From positions 434,001-498,000 of the forward strand of contig NW_025408673.1 of the NCBI RefSeq assembly GCF_020360975.1: a stretch of 64,000 bases of DNA, written 5' to 3'. Positions 1-10,749 of this stretch are shown here, in pieces. The position numbers were made by a program, and so were the translations under genes. Origin of the DNA: Hirsutella rhossiliensis. Taxonomy: Eukaryota; Ascomycota; Sordariomycetes; Hypocreales; Ophiocordycipitaceae. The notes below the pieces were generated by a model. That model was not told where the DNA came from. It worked only from the letters and a program-made list of their open reading frames with translations, and did no database searches. Position 1 is the first letter of the stretch, and the number at the start of each line of letters is the position of its first letter.

Positions 1-1460
1 TATTAATACTCTCGAGGGAGGTAGAGCCGAAGGAGCAATAGCCGCAGCAGCAGCAGCGGGAGCCGTAGTAATAGGGGCTGCAGCAGCTATAGGGGCAGCA
101 GGTCGAGCCGTCTAGGTCGAGTGCTAGCCACGAATAAATAAGACTGCTTGCTATTATACTCTAGTAGCCTCTTTATCTAGTTCCCGGCTAGCCTCTCGAA
201 AGATAGTCGAGTAACCGTTACTAATAGGCTTTATTAGTAGAGATATATCCTATAGCTACTAGCCGGAAAGAGCTTCTATAAGGAAGTATTAGTTAGCTTC
301 TTTAAGGATTTCTTCCTACTTAGCTAGCTACGAAGAAGCTAGTAGGTTCCTAGTAGAAAAGGCTCCTAGGTAGGCCGTATAGGTCTTCCTAATACGGTTA
401 GTTATATAGCCCCTCGAGGGAGCTATTAAGGTCTCGAGCTTTAAACGCTACTGCCTAAGAGTCTCTTCCTCTTAAAGAGTAATTAGCTTTACGGTACTAA
501 CGGATTCCGTTATCGCCGTATATATAGTAGTTAGTAGCTTCGTCTTATAAAGGTATTCCTTATAGTAACTCTCGTAGTTACCTAAGGTAGCAGAAAATGC
601 TCTTTATTATATAGAGGTTAGCTCGGAGAAGAGGGACGCTCCCTCTATAAATTCCGTTGCCCTAGGACGAAGAGGGGGCTCGAGAGGGTCTTACTTATTA
701 GAGAAGACTAAATTATAGATAGTTCTATCTATACGAGCCCGTAGCTCCTTTACCTATTTATCTTAATCTTAGGGCTCTATAAGAATCGTCCTACGGACTA
801 TAAGGACGGTAGAGGAGTCGGTTTTCGTTATCGTTACGGGGAAGGGTAGAAAAGTCGGTTAAAAATCGGCTTTTCTAGTAAGAGAGGTAAAAGGAAGCTA
901 TAAGGGATATAAGAAAGGTGCCTTTTATAGTAGCCGGAGGGTATAGGAATTCTATTCCTCCTAGGCTTATAACTCTTATAAAGAGAGATATAAGAAGTAT
1001 ATATAAAATACACGAAGGTAAAATTAAAAGTAAGGGGTCGGATAGGCAAGGTAGAGAGATTTAATTCTTATAGGGGCAGTAATTATAGTAAGGGAGTAAT
1101 TATTATATTGCCTTAATTATCCTTCTTTCCTTTATCTAACGCCCCTCTTTATACCCGTCTAGCATCTTAATTAATAAAGAATATCCTACTTAAAGAAGCT
1201 ATTAATATCCCTTTAACTACCGAGCTTTTTACCGGTTTTTCCCCTCCTTTCTAGCCGTTGCCGGTATATCCGTCTTATCTCTCGCTACCTTTATAGGAAG
1301 CTATCGCTACTTTTGCTTCCCCTTATACCCTTACCCTCCTTTCTATACCTCTTTTTAGCCCCTTCTTCCTTTTTCTATACCGGGTGTTTTTTAGCTTCCT
1401 TAGTCCCTCTTACTAAAGGATATCTTTAAGAACTACGAAATTAAGCTACGCTTCGCGATA
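1..1460 (-). mobile_element. Copia-1 copy 1, 5' part, cut by window start
   Basis: Minus-strand Ty1/copia LTR retrotransposon; only the 5' LTR (974-1460), primer site, leader and the first part of gag lie inside the window. Position 1 falls in the Ala/Pro-rich gag linker (GCx repeats at about 45-110 on the reverse strand) and aligns with about 11570 of copy 2. Reverse-strand gag text matches copy 2 across 110-870 but carries many TAA/TAG codons and no usable ATG. The base run after the LTR is AGGTT; the partner duplication lies outside the window. The LTR has the 29-bp extra block also seen in copies 4 and 5. Dead through RIP. Confidence 0.9.
974..1460 (-). repeat. Copia-1 5' LTR (487 bp, long form)
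   Basis: Reverse strand begins TATCGCGAAGCG (TGTCGCG in the less mutated copies) at 1460 and ends in AAGA at 974, directly beside a primer-binding site (about 957-973) that reads GTTATAAGCCTAGG on the reverse strand. Compared with copy 2 it has about 29 extra bp, seen as the AGCGATAGCTTCCTATA-like block near 1290-1320. Confidence 0.9.
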
Positions 1461-1986
1461 AGGTTATCCCTTAAGAATAATATTAATTATTATATAATAA
1501 AGCTAAGTATCTTAGTTTTAACTACTAAACTTAGCGATATTTAATGCTATCCTTAGTAGCCTCGACTAGCGCTAACTAACTATACCTTACCCCTTCTTCT
1601 TAGTTATACTTATAACCTAGCGCCCTTAATATAACCCTCTTACCGCTAGTTTACTATAATCTAAGTAAGCTATCCTTAAGGACTATAAAAAGAGCTAGTA
1701 TAACTTACTATCTTTATTAGTTTATTCTCCTTATCCTCTCTTTTAATAGGCGCCTTATAGTCTATATCTTAGCCTTATATACTAGTAGCTATTTACTAAC
1801 TCTTAAATTTCCTCTTATCTTATTTCTTTACTCTTTTTATTTATCTATAATAGCTATTTATTATAATATTAAGAGCGCCCTACGAGCTATTATAAGAAGC
1901 TAGTATAAAAAGACCTTACTTTATAAGGAGGTAAGTAGTTATTTTTTAAGAGCTTAAAGATATTATAGCTTATATAAAAAGTTAAA
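1461..1986. other. Unassigned RIP-mutated DNA
   Basis: AT-rich, almost free of CpA/TpG. It precedes the recognisable DUF3435 frame and may be its promoter or N-terminal part, but I cannot identify a domain here. Copia-1 copy 1 is inserted at its left edge. Confidence 0.5.
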
Positions 1987-3048
1987 TAATATATTATTCC
2001 TTTAACTATTAAACGCCGATATAATAAAGGTAGATATATACTATATTAGGAGGAGGTTTATAAGGTAAGCTATACTTCTCTTAAATAAAAAAGGTTAGTT
2101 AACTAATATCGATAAGGTTTTCCTTTAGTAAAAGATATAATTATTAAAGGAAAGTAATTAAGCGTTACTATTCTAATAAAGGACTTATTATAACCTTTCT
2201 ATACTAGATCTATAAAATATATATCTAGCTTAGGTATAAACCTACTAAGAAGAAAATAGTAAACTAATACTAGCGAGACTTTAAGATACTTTTCTATTAA
2301 TATAATAAGGAATAAGTAGTTAATATAAATAACTATAAGGAAATTAAAAAGGTACTTACTTAGTAGCTATTCTTACTTTTTATAAGGAATAACTAACCTA
2401 TTTAGTATATAAATAGCACCTTAAAAATAAGTTTTACTTTTATAACTAGCTTAAAAATAAGCTTATTATAAGAGTAAACGACCTTTTACTAAGACTTATA
2501 TACTACTAGTCTTATAATAAAAGCGTTTTTCTAACTAAAAATAACTATCTTAACCTTTTTATTATTATACTTTTCTAAGTATATACTACTTACTAGCTAG
2601 CGGAAATAATAAATAGAATAAAGAGTAAAGTAAGTAAAGACCTACTACTTAATAGCTTAGACGTTAATAATATATCTCTTATAAAGCTTAGCTTTAGTAA
2701 AGGCTTAATAACGTTAAAATAGATATATTTAATAGGTATAGGAGCTTATAAGTAAGTAAACCGGGCTAAAAATAAAAAGGCTACTAAGGCTAGGTTAGAA
2801 TTTAAAGCGGAATCTAACTTAAGATCTAAATCGGAATCTAATCTAAAGTTTAATAACGCTATATTTTATCCTTTATATAATAATAGTAATAGTCTATATA
2901 AGATAAACTATATTAATAGCGAGCTTAGTAATACTAAGGGCTAGTAAGAGGGTAAAGAGCCCTTATACGCTACCTCCCTTAATCCTTATAAGTTTAGTAA
3001 AGATAAGGAGCTACTTTAAAAGTATAAAGCGTTATATTATAAGGATAT

Positions 3049-3743
3049 TATAAGAATATACCCTTATATTCCTATTTTACTATTATAAAGGGATAATAAG
3101 TATAGGGAGGCTCTATAAAATAAGCTAGTAAAAAGAGGCTTTATAATATAGTCTAAGGGAATAACCCTTAAAGAAAAAGACCTTTACTAGATATCTATAC
3201 CTTTCTTTAAGAAGGTAGGTTAAGATAAGCCTATCTTAATAAAATAAAATATATATAAAATATATAAGTTAATTATAAGTAGAATAGATACCCTATTACC
3301 TATTTTAGCCTAGCGGTTCTAAAGATATCCGCTATATAAGAATAGGTAGAGCATAGAACATTCTAGTTAAATCTACTACTTATACTAGAACCTATAGTCT
3401 TACGTTAACTATTACGTTATAATTAGACTACCTACTAAGTTAAGAAGATATACTATAGATAAAGCTTTTTAAGCACTATAGAATATACTAGAAAGCTAAC
3501 TAATTAGTCTATTAGTAGGCAAGCAATAGTCTATAAAAGATAAAGGATTTCCCTAGGAGTAGTAGATAAAATAAGTAAGTTTATAAGTATCTTTTATAAC
3601 GCTATTCTTTTAATATATTATTTAGCCCCTTATATACTTATTATAAATTCTAGATAAAATTATACCCTATACTCTTTTAACTAGTCTTTTTACTTACGTT
3701 ATTAATTACCTAATCCTACGCTTATTGCTTATACCTTCTTATA
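3049..3743 (+). repeat. Copia-2 solo LTR, plus orientation
   Basis: 695 bp, opening TATAAGAATATACCC and ending ACCTTCTTATA, the reverse complement of the Copia-2 LTRs at 6513 and 18201. Flanks are GATAT (3044-3048) and AATAT (3744-3748), a 5-bp duplication with one RIP-type G-to-A change. No internal domain adjoins it, so it is a solo LTR left by recombination. It interrupts the DUF3435 reading frame. Confidence 0.9.
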
Positions 3744-4791
3744 AATATTATTCTTTAGATTATAAAAGGTCTTAATAAAAGAAAAAGAGACGTTTTAGTA
3801 ATAAAAGTTTTCTTATACTATTATAAAGGGTTAGATAATAAACGTAAACTATATATTCTACTTAGACTAATTAGTAGATAGTTTAGAATTATTTTACTAA
3901 CCTATTAAAAAGACTATCTTTTTAATTTATAAGAATCTACTTTTAATACTTTATCTTATAGGTTATATCTTAGCGCGAGCTATTTAAGACGATATATTTA
4001 AAGTATTTAGCTTATAGTACGCTATATTATTCTTTTCTTTTAAATTATATAAAAGGGTAATAAAAGTAAACTAAAAGTTATTAATACTAAGAATATTAGT
4101 CTTTCGCCGATTTATTTAAACGACTATTAGTAAAAAGGTTAAGATAGCGATATATTTTATAATATATTTAATATATACTTTCTATCTTAATAGAATTTAT
4201 TTTAATTTAGGATCTAAAGAGAAATAAATATCTTATTACTTATAACGTATTAATATAAACGCCCTCTTAAAGGTTATACTTAATATAGTTATAGACTAGG
4301 TTATAAGATATAACTTAATAACTAGTTATCTAGTAAATATATATTTAAATCGTTAGGTAGGACTTAATATATAGGATATATACCTAAAAAGGGATCTATC
4401 TACTAATAGACTAATAGGCGCTTTTACCTATATAAGTATTTAATATAACCTAGAAGTTCTAAAGGATATTCTAAAGTCTAAAATAAATAACCTTAAACCT
4501 AACTTAGATATAATTAACCTTATAACGTAAGTTAAGCGTATAGCTATTTAGATTTAGTAAGAATATAGATTTATTAAGTATATACCTAAGGACGTTAAGG
4601 AGGCTTATTAGTAACTATAGCGCGACCTCCGAAACCTTAAAAAGGCCTTTAAAGATAATATAATTAAGGTATATTAAGAAGCTTACTATCGTTATATATA
4701 CTATAAAGTACTAAAAAGGTAATTAAATAAGATAGTAATTAAGATATAAGCTAAGCCCTTAGTTTAATACTATTTAAAGGAGCGAACTTAG

Positions 4792-5488
4792 TATAAGAAG
4801 GTATAAGCAATAAGCGTAGGATTAGGTAATCGATAACGTAAGCGGAAAGATCGGTCGAAGGAGTATAGGGTAGGATTTCGTCCGGAATTTATAATAAGTA
4901 TATAAGGGGCTAAATAATATATTAAAAGAATAGCGTTGTAAAAGATACTTATAAACTTACTTATTCTATCTACTACTCCTAGTAAAATCCTTTGTCTTTT
5001 ATAGACTATTACTCGCCTACTAGTAGACTAATTAGTTAGCTTTCTAGTATATTCTATAGTACTTAAAAAGCTCTATCTATAGTATATCTTCCTATCTTAG
5101 TAGGTAGTCTAATTATAGCGTAATAGTTAACGTAAGACTATAGGTTCTAGTATAAGTAGTAGATTTAACTAGAATGTTCTATGCCCTACCTATTCTTATA
5201 TCGCGGATATCTTTAGAACCGCTATACTAAAATAGGTAATAGGGTATTTATTCTGCTCGTAATTAACTTATATATATTATATATATTTTTATTTATAAGG
5301 ATAGGCTTATCCTAACCTGCTTTTCCTAAAGGAAGGTATAGATATCTAGTAGAGGTCTTTGTCTTTTAAGGGTTATTCCCTTAGACTATATTATAGAGCC
5401 TCTTTTTACTAGCTTATTCTATAAAGTCTCCCTATGCCTATTATTTCTTTATAATAGTAAAATAAGAATATAAGGGTATATTCTTATA
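4792..5488 (-). repeat. Copia-2 solo LTR, minus orientation
   Basis: 697 bp, TATAAGAAGG to TATTCTTATA on the plus strand, in the same orientation as the Copia-2 element at 6513-18897. Perfect 5-bp target duplication CTTAG (4787-4791 and 5489-5493). It is the second solo LTR inside the DUF3435 relic, near the C-terminal end of the recombinase-like part. Confidence 0.95.
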
Positions 5489-5942
5489 CTTAGCTATAAA
5501 CTCTTTTATATAACTTTAATATAAATATATACCCTAAGAATATAATAAATTAAAAAGTTAGAGCTATCGATCTTATAGTCCTTTAGCGTCCTATTATAAA
5601 GTATACTAGTAGCTATATCTATCGCTACCTTATAAAGATAATAGTTAGGAAAGTTTTCTTAATACTAAGCTATTATTAAAACTAAAGGAAATACCTTTTA
5701 TATTAAGATAGATATAATATATCTATTACGTTAAAGATAAGTAACTACTATATATAGATTATTTACGCGCCTTTAGTTATATATCTTATATAATAAACTA
5801 TATTAAGAAGGTTTATTTATTATATAAGCTAGATAAAGCTAAACTTATTTACTAATATCCTTAGTATAAGTAATTAAGAGACTTTTTAACTAGCTTAAAC
5901 TACTTTAAAAACTATATATAAGTAGTATATAGTATTAAACTT

Positions 5943-6467
5943 TAGAAATAATTTATTAGAAAGAGTTACTTAACTTTTATTATAGTACTTATAGAAAGTA
6001 AGTATAAGGGAAAAGGAAGTATATATATATAATAGATAATAATACTAGCTAAGCCCCTTCCCTTAAGTATACTATTAAATAAATATAGTAGCTAACTAAT
6101 TAAAAGGTTACTTAAGGTACTTTTAATAGTACCTAACCCATTAAGTAAGTAAGTATCTTAATATTACTTACTACTAAGTTAAATAAAGCCCCTTACTTAA
6201 GTTTAGCTTTATCCTTCCTTATATTTTTACTTTCTTAGTATATAAGTATTAAGAAAGTAGCTTATTCTTATATACTTTTACTTAATAAGTACTCTTAATA
6301 AAACTTTAATTAAGCTATACGTAAGCGCTAGTAGCGGCTATAATAATAGCCTTAGGTTTATATATTAACTTTAATACCTTAAGATAAGGTATATAATTAC
6401 TATTAAATTTAGCGGCTTATATATTATATCTCTAACCTTACTACTTAATAGAAGCTCGCTAAAATAA
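5943..6467. other. Unassigned AT-rich relic DNA between DUF3435 gene and Gypsy-1
   Basis: Heavily RIP-mutated; no motif I recognise. It probably contains the end of the DUF3435 gene and its downstream region. It ends at the left edge of the Gypsy 3' LTR. Confidence 0.5.
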
Positions 6468-6512
6468 TATAATAACTAGTATTATTCTTAAGTAATAAAC
6501 CTATTAAGGGGT

Positions 6513-7209
6513 TATAAGAAGGTATAAGTAATAAGCGTAGGATCAGGTAATCGATAACGTAAGCGGAAAGATCGGTCGAAGGAGTATAAGGTAGGATTTC
6601 GTCCGGAATTTATAACGAGTATATAAGGGGCTAAATAATATATTAAAAGAATAGCGTTATAAAAGATACTTATAAACTTACTTATTCTATCTACTACTCC
6701 TAGGGAAATCCTTTATCTTTTATAGACTATTACTCGCTTACTAGTAGACTAATTAGTTAGCTTTCTAGTATATTCTATAGTACTTAAAAAGCTCTATCTA
6801 TAGTATATCTTCCTAACTTAGTAGGTGGTCTAATTATAGCGTAATAGTTAACGTAAGACTATAGGTTCTAGTATAAGTAGTAGATTTAACTAGAATATTC
6901 TATGCCCTACCTATTCTTATATCGTAGATATCTTCGGAACCGCTAGGCTAAAATAGGTAATAGGGTATCCGTTCTACTTATAATTAACTTATATATTTTA
7001 TATATATTTTTATTTATAAGGATAGGCTTATCCTAACCTACCTTTCTTAAAGGAAGGTATAAATATCTAGTAAAGGTCTTTGTCTTTTAAGGGTTATTCC
7101 CTTAAACTATATTATAAAGCCTCTTTTTACTAGCTTATTTTATAAAGCCTCCCTATACCTATTATTTCTTTATAATAGTAAAATAGGAATATAAGGGTAT
7201 ATTCTTATA
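6513..7209 (-). repeat. Copia-2 3' LTR
   Basis: 697 bp, TATAAGAAGG...TATTCTTATA on the plus strand. Same length and boundaries as the partner at 18201-18897. The differences I noticed are mostly C/T and G/A transitions. Confidence 0.95.
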
Positions 7210-10149
7210 GCCTCCCTTAAAGAGTACTAGGTAAATAGTACTCTTTACTAGTTATTTCTTTTATAGTAGAATTATCCTTATTAAGAATAAGGTATATAAG
7301 AGGAATATAAGGGAAAATTTTAAAACCCTTTCTAAGAAAAGCCTTAGTAGGAAAAATCCTAGTTATAGTTATAATTATTTCTCCTCTTTTTAGGTAAACC
7401 TTTATAAGGAAAAAGCCTTATAGAGTTATTATAGGAAACCTTTAATAAGGAAAAACCCTATTTTTATAAGTTGTTTTTTTACTAATTAGGAAACCTTTTT
7501 TAAAGGAAAAACCTATTAGTTATATATAGAGGAAAAGCTAAGAAAGTAAAAGATAGCTAAAAAAACCTCTATTAAGGGGATATAAGCTTTTTCTTTTTAA
7601 GGCTCTTTTAATTCCTTAAGGGAAAGAAGCTCTTAGAACTTAAAGAATTTTTCTCTTCTTAGTTCCTTAGTAAATATATCGGCAATATTATCTTCGGATT
7701 TAATATAGAAAATCCGGATCTTCTTTTCCCTAATATTTTCTTAGGTATAGAAGTAAGTAATATCTATATACTTTATCTTTTTATAAAATTCCGGATTTTT
7801 AGCTAATTTAATAGCTGCCTTATTATCCGTTAAGATAGGAGGTATAGTATTAGGAATTCTAATAGATAAGCTATTATTTATAGAATAAAATAGTAGATTT
7901 AGATATAAAGCTTCTTTATTAGCCTCCCTAAGGGCATTAAATTTAGCTTCGTAGGTTAATAGGGCTATAGATTTTTACTTCTAGCTAGCCTAACTTATAA
8001 TATTTTTATAAATATAAAAATAGTATCTAGAAACGGATTTTCTATCTATAAGGTTAGACGCCTAGCTAGCGTTAGAATAACCTTTTATAAAATTATAAGT
8101 ATAAGAGATATTATAGTAATAAATTATCCCTAGGTTAGGGTATTTATTTAAATATTTTTAGATAGTATTTAACGCCTTAAAATACGTATTATCTAGTTTA
8201 GAAGCAAATTTAGTATAGGAAATAATAGTATATAAAATATCTAGCCTACTTATTATAGCTAGATATAATAGAGCCCCTATTTCCCTTTAGTAAATAAGGA
8301 TTTCTTTTTGCGAAGGCGTTATAGTAGCCTTTTTAAGCTTTACTCTTACTATAGTAAGTATATTAAAAGTCCCTAAGTCTTCTTTATTATATTCTCGTAT
8401 TTTATTATAAGTATATTTTTCCTAGGATATAAATATCTCCTTTCTACTTTAGTTTATAATTATATATATTCCTAAGAAGTCTTTTAGTTCGCTTAGAGGC
8501 TAAACCTTTATATAATCTACTACTCTTTTAAGTAAACTATTTATTATACCTCTATTAGGCCCTATTATTAGGAGGTTATCTATATAGATTACTATCGTAA
8601 TTTTATATTACGTATTTATAAATACCCCTTTATCTTTAAGAAGGGCCGAAAATCCTATCTTAGCTAATATAGAGCTAAGATAGTTATACTAGAGCTTTAA
8701 GCTTTATTTAAGGCTGTATAATACTTTCTTTAATTTTATTACTAGCCTTTTCTTTTTATATAGCTCTAGAAACTAAAAATAGCTAATATTATACTTATAC
8801 TAGTTTTTATTAAACTAGTCTTTAAGTATTAGCTCTTTATAGCCTATAGGGAATTTTATATAAATATCTATATCTATTTCGGTATATATAAAAGCATTTT
8901 TTATATTATATTATAGTAGAGTATAATTATTAGAAATAGCTATTATAAGTAGCATTCTAATAGATTTAGGTCTTACTATTATAGAAAAGGTTCCTAAATA
9001 ATCTAGGCTATAGACCTAATTAAATCCTTATACTACGTAGCGGGCTTTATATTTAATAATATTATTATTATTATCCCGCTTTATTTTATAGACCTAACGG
9101 CCGCCTAGGGCCTCCCTATTACTAGGAAGAGGCTTTAATTCCTAGGTATTTTAGTTTAAGAGCTCTTCTATTTCTAGAAATATAGCTCTTTTCTATTCTA
9201 TAGCTTCTAAGCTATTTATAGCCTATTTAAATGTTTTAGGCTCTATAAGATCCTTATTTTCTAGTAAAGATAGAATAATCTCTTTACTTTTACTATTTAA
9301 TATAGTGTTTATTTCGGGGTATACGATATAGTCTTTATAAAATCCGTTTAGCTTCTTAGGTATATTAATACGGATTTTTAGATCCTTTTTTAATCCCTTT
9401 TTTAAAAGAGGATTATTTCTCTTTTTTATAAAAGGGTTATCTTCCCTCTCTATAAAAGGGTTATCTTCCTTCTCTATAAGAGGGTTATTTTCCTACTCTA
9501 TAGGAGGGTTATCTTTCTCTTCTTTTAAAGAAGAGTTATTGCCGGCTTTATATATAGGTTCCCTTTATAAATAATTATCCGGGACCTTATTTATAGATAG
9601 TAAGGTATTAAAGTTAAAGTCCTTAAGGTCTTCTTCTTTTTAATTTTCTATAAATTTATTTTCTAGGATAATAATATCTCTAGAAATTATTACCTTTCTT
9701 TTCGAAAAGTTATATATTTTATAAGCATTTTTAGTATAGCCTATAATAATACCCTTATAAGCTCTTATCTCTAGCTTATTTAAGGGGTCTTTATTTTTAT
9801 AATAAATAGTACTTCCGAAGGTCTTAATTTTCTCTAAGTCTTTTAAGGCTAGAGATTTATTTTCCTTTTTCTCTATAGGAGTTTAGAAGCTTATTTATAA
9901 GTAAGGGGTCCTATTATATAAATAGGCTACTATTAAAATAGCTTCTCCCTATAGATATTTAGGTAGTTTTACTATAAATAAAATAGCTCGGACTTTATTT
10001 AAAATAGTCCTATTAATCCTCTCTATTACTCCGTTTAATTTAGGAGTCCTAGGAGGGCTAGTATAATATTTAATTCCCTTTCTTAAGTAGTAGGGTTTTA
10101 TTTTATATTAGAATTCTTTTACGTTATCCGAAAAGACTTCCTTTATAGT

Positions 10150-10607
10150 TGTCGCGAAGCGTGGCCTGATTTCGCAGTTCTCGAAGATATCCCTTAGCAA
10201 GAGGGACCAAGGAAGCTAGAAACACCCGGTGTAGAAGAAGGAGCCGAGAAGAGGTGCAGAAAGGAGGGTGGGGGCATAAGGGAAAGCATAAAGTGGCGAG
10301 AGATAAAACGGATATGCTGGAAACGGCTGCAAAGGAAGGAAAAAACCGGCAAAAAGCTCGGTAGTTAAAAGGACATTAGTGACTTCTTTAAGCAGGATCT
10401 TCTTTGTTAATTAAGATGCCAGACGGGTATAAATAGGGGCGTTGGATAGAGGAAAGAAGGACAATTAAGGCAATACAACAATCACTCCCCTACTATAATT
10501 GCTGCCCCCGTAAGATTCAAACATCTCTGCCCTGCCTGTCCGACCCCTTACTTCTACTTTCACCTTCGTGCATTTTATATGCACTGCTCGCATCTCTCTT
10601 CGCGAGA
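10150..10607 (+). repeat. Copia-1 copy 2 5' LTR (458 bp, short form)
   Basis: Starts TGTCGCGAAGCG and ends CTTCGCGAGA, giving imperfect inverted ends (TGTCGCGAA/TTCGCGAGA) and a non-canonical final GA instead of CA. The differences I noticed from the 3' LTR are almost all RIP-type transitions with the mutated base in the 5' LTR, for example ACAATTAAGG against ACAATCAAGG. Confidence 0.95.
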
Positions 10608-10624
10608 GTTATGAGCCCGGGAGG
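10608..10624 (+). other. Primer-binding site, initiator-Met half-tRNA type
   Basis: GTTATGAGCCCGGGAGG follows the LTR with no gap. Its complement reads ...CCCGGGCTCATAAC, the 5' side and loop of the initiator-Met anticodon arm (conserved GGGCTCATAACCC). Drosophila copia uses this kind of internal site primed by a tRNA fragment cut in the anticodon loop; the same is inferred here. Confidence 0.8.
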
Positions 10625-10749
10625 AATAGTATTCCTATACCTTCCGGCTGCTGCAAAAGGCACCCTTCTTGCATCCCTCGTGGCTCCCTTTTACCCCTCT
10701 TACTAGAAAAGCCGATTTTTAACCGACTTTTCTACCTTTCCCCGCAACA

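Larger units (their letters stand above)
1987..5942 (+). pseudogene. DUF3435 (tyrosine recombinase-like) gene relic with C-terminal zinc finger
   Basis: One plus-strand frame can be followed from about 1987 to 3048, resumes after a solo LTR at 3744, and runs to a second solo LTR at 4792. It then continues from 5494. Only TAA/TAG stops occur, as expected for RIP. Recognisable blocks: ALYYKDI...DVLVIKVFLYYYKG at 3020-3850 (family core, aromatic Y where C/H is expected); LNIQDIYLKRDLSTNRLIGAF near 4350-4420; EYRFIKYIPKDVKEAY near 4560-4610 followed by a charged helix; an RAIDLIVL block just after 5494 (about 5553-5580). A finger-like segment at about 5835-5925 ends NYFKNYI..VYSIKL, which reads as C..C...H-FKNH...H with Cys and His turned to Tyr. 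DUF3435 proteins are tyrosine-recombinase-related and include the captains of Starship elements; many others are stand-alone copies. Which group this belongs to cannot be told. The start codon is not identifiable. Confidence 0.7.

Noticed and set aside
1987..5942. Crypton or pogo/Fot1 transposase instead of DUF3435
   Set aside because: The EYxFIK...YQQL-like helix, the AIDLMV block and the terminal HFKNH finger pattern fit DUF3435 proteins; no DDE or CENP-B helix-turn-helix pattern was seen.
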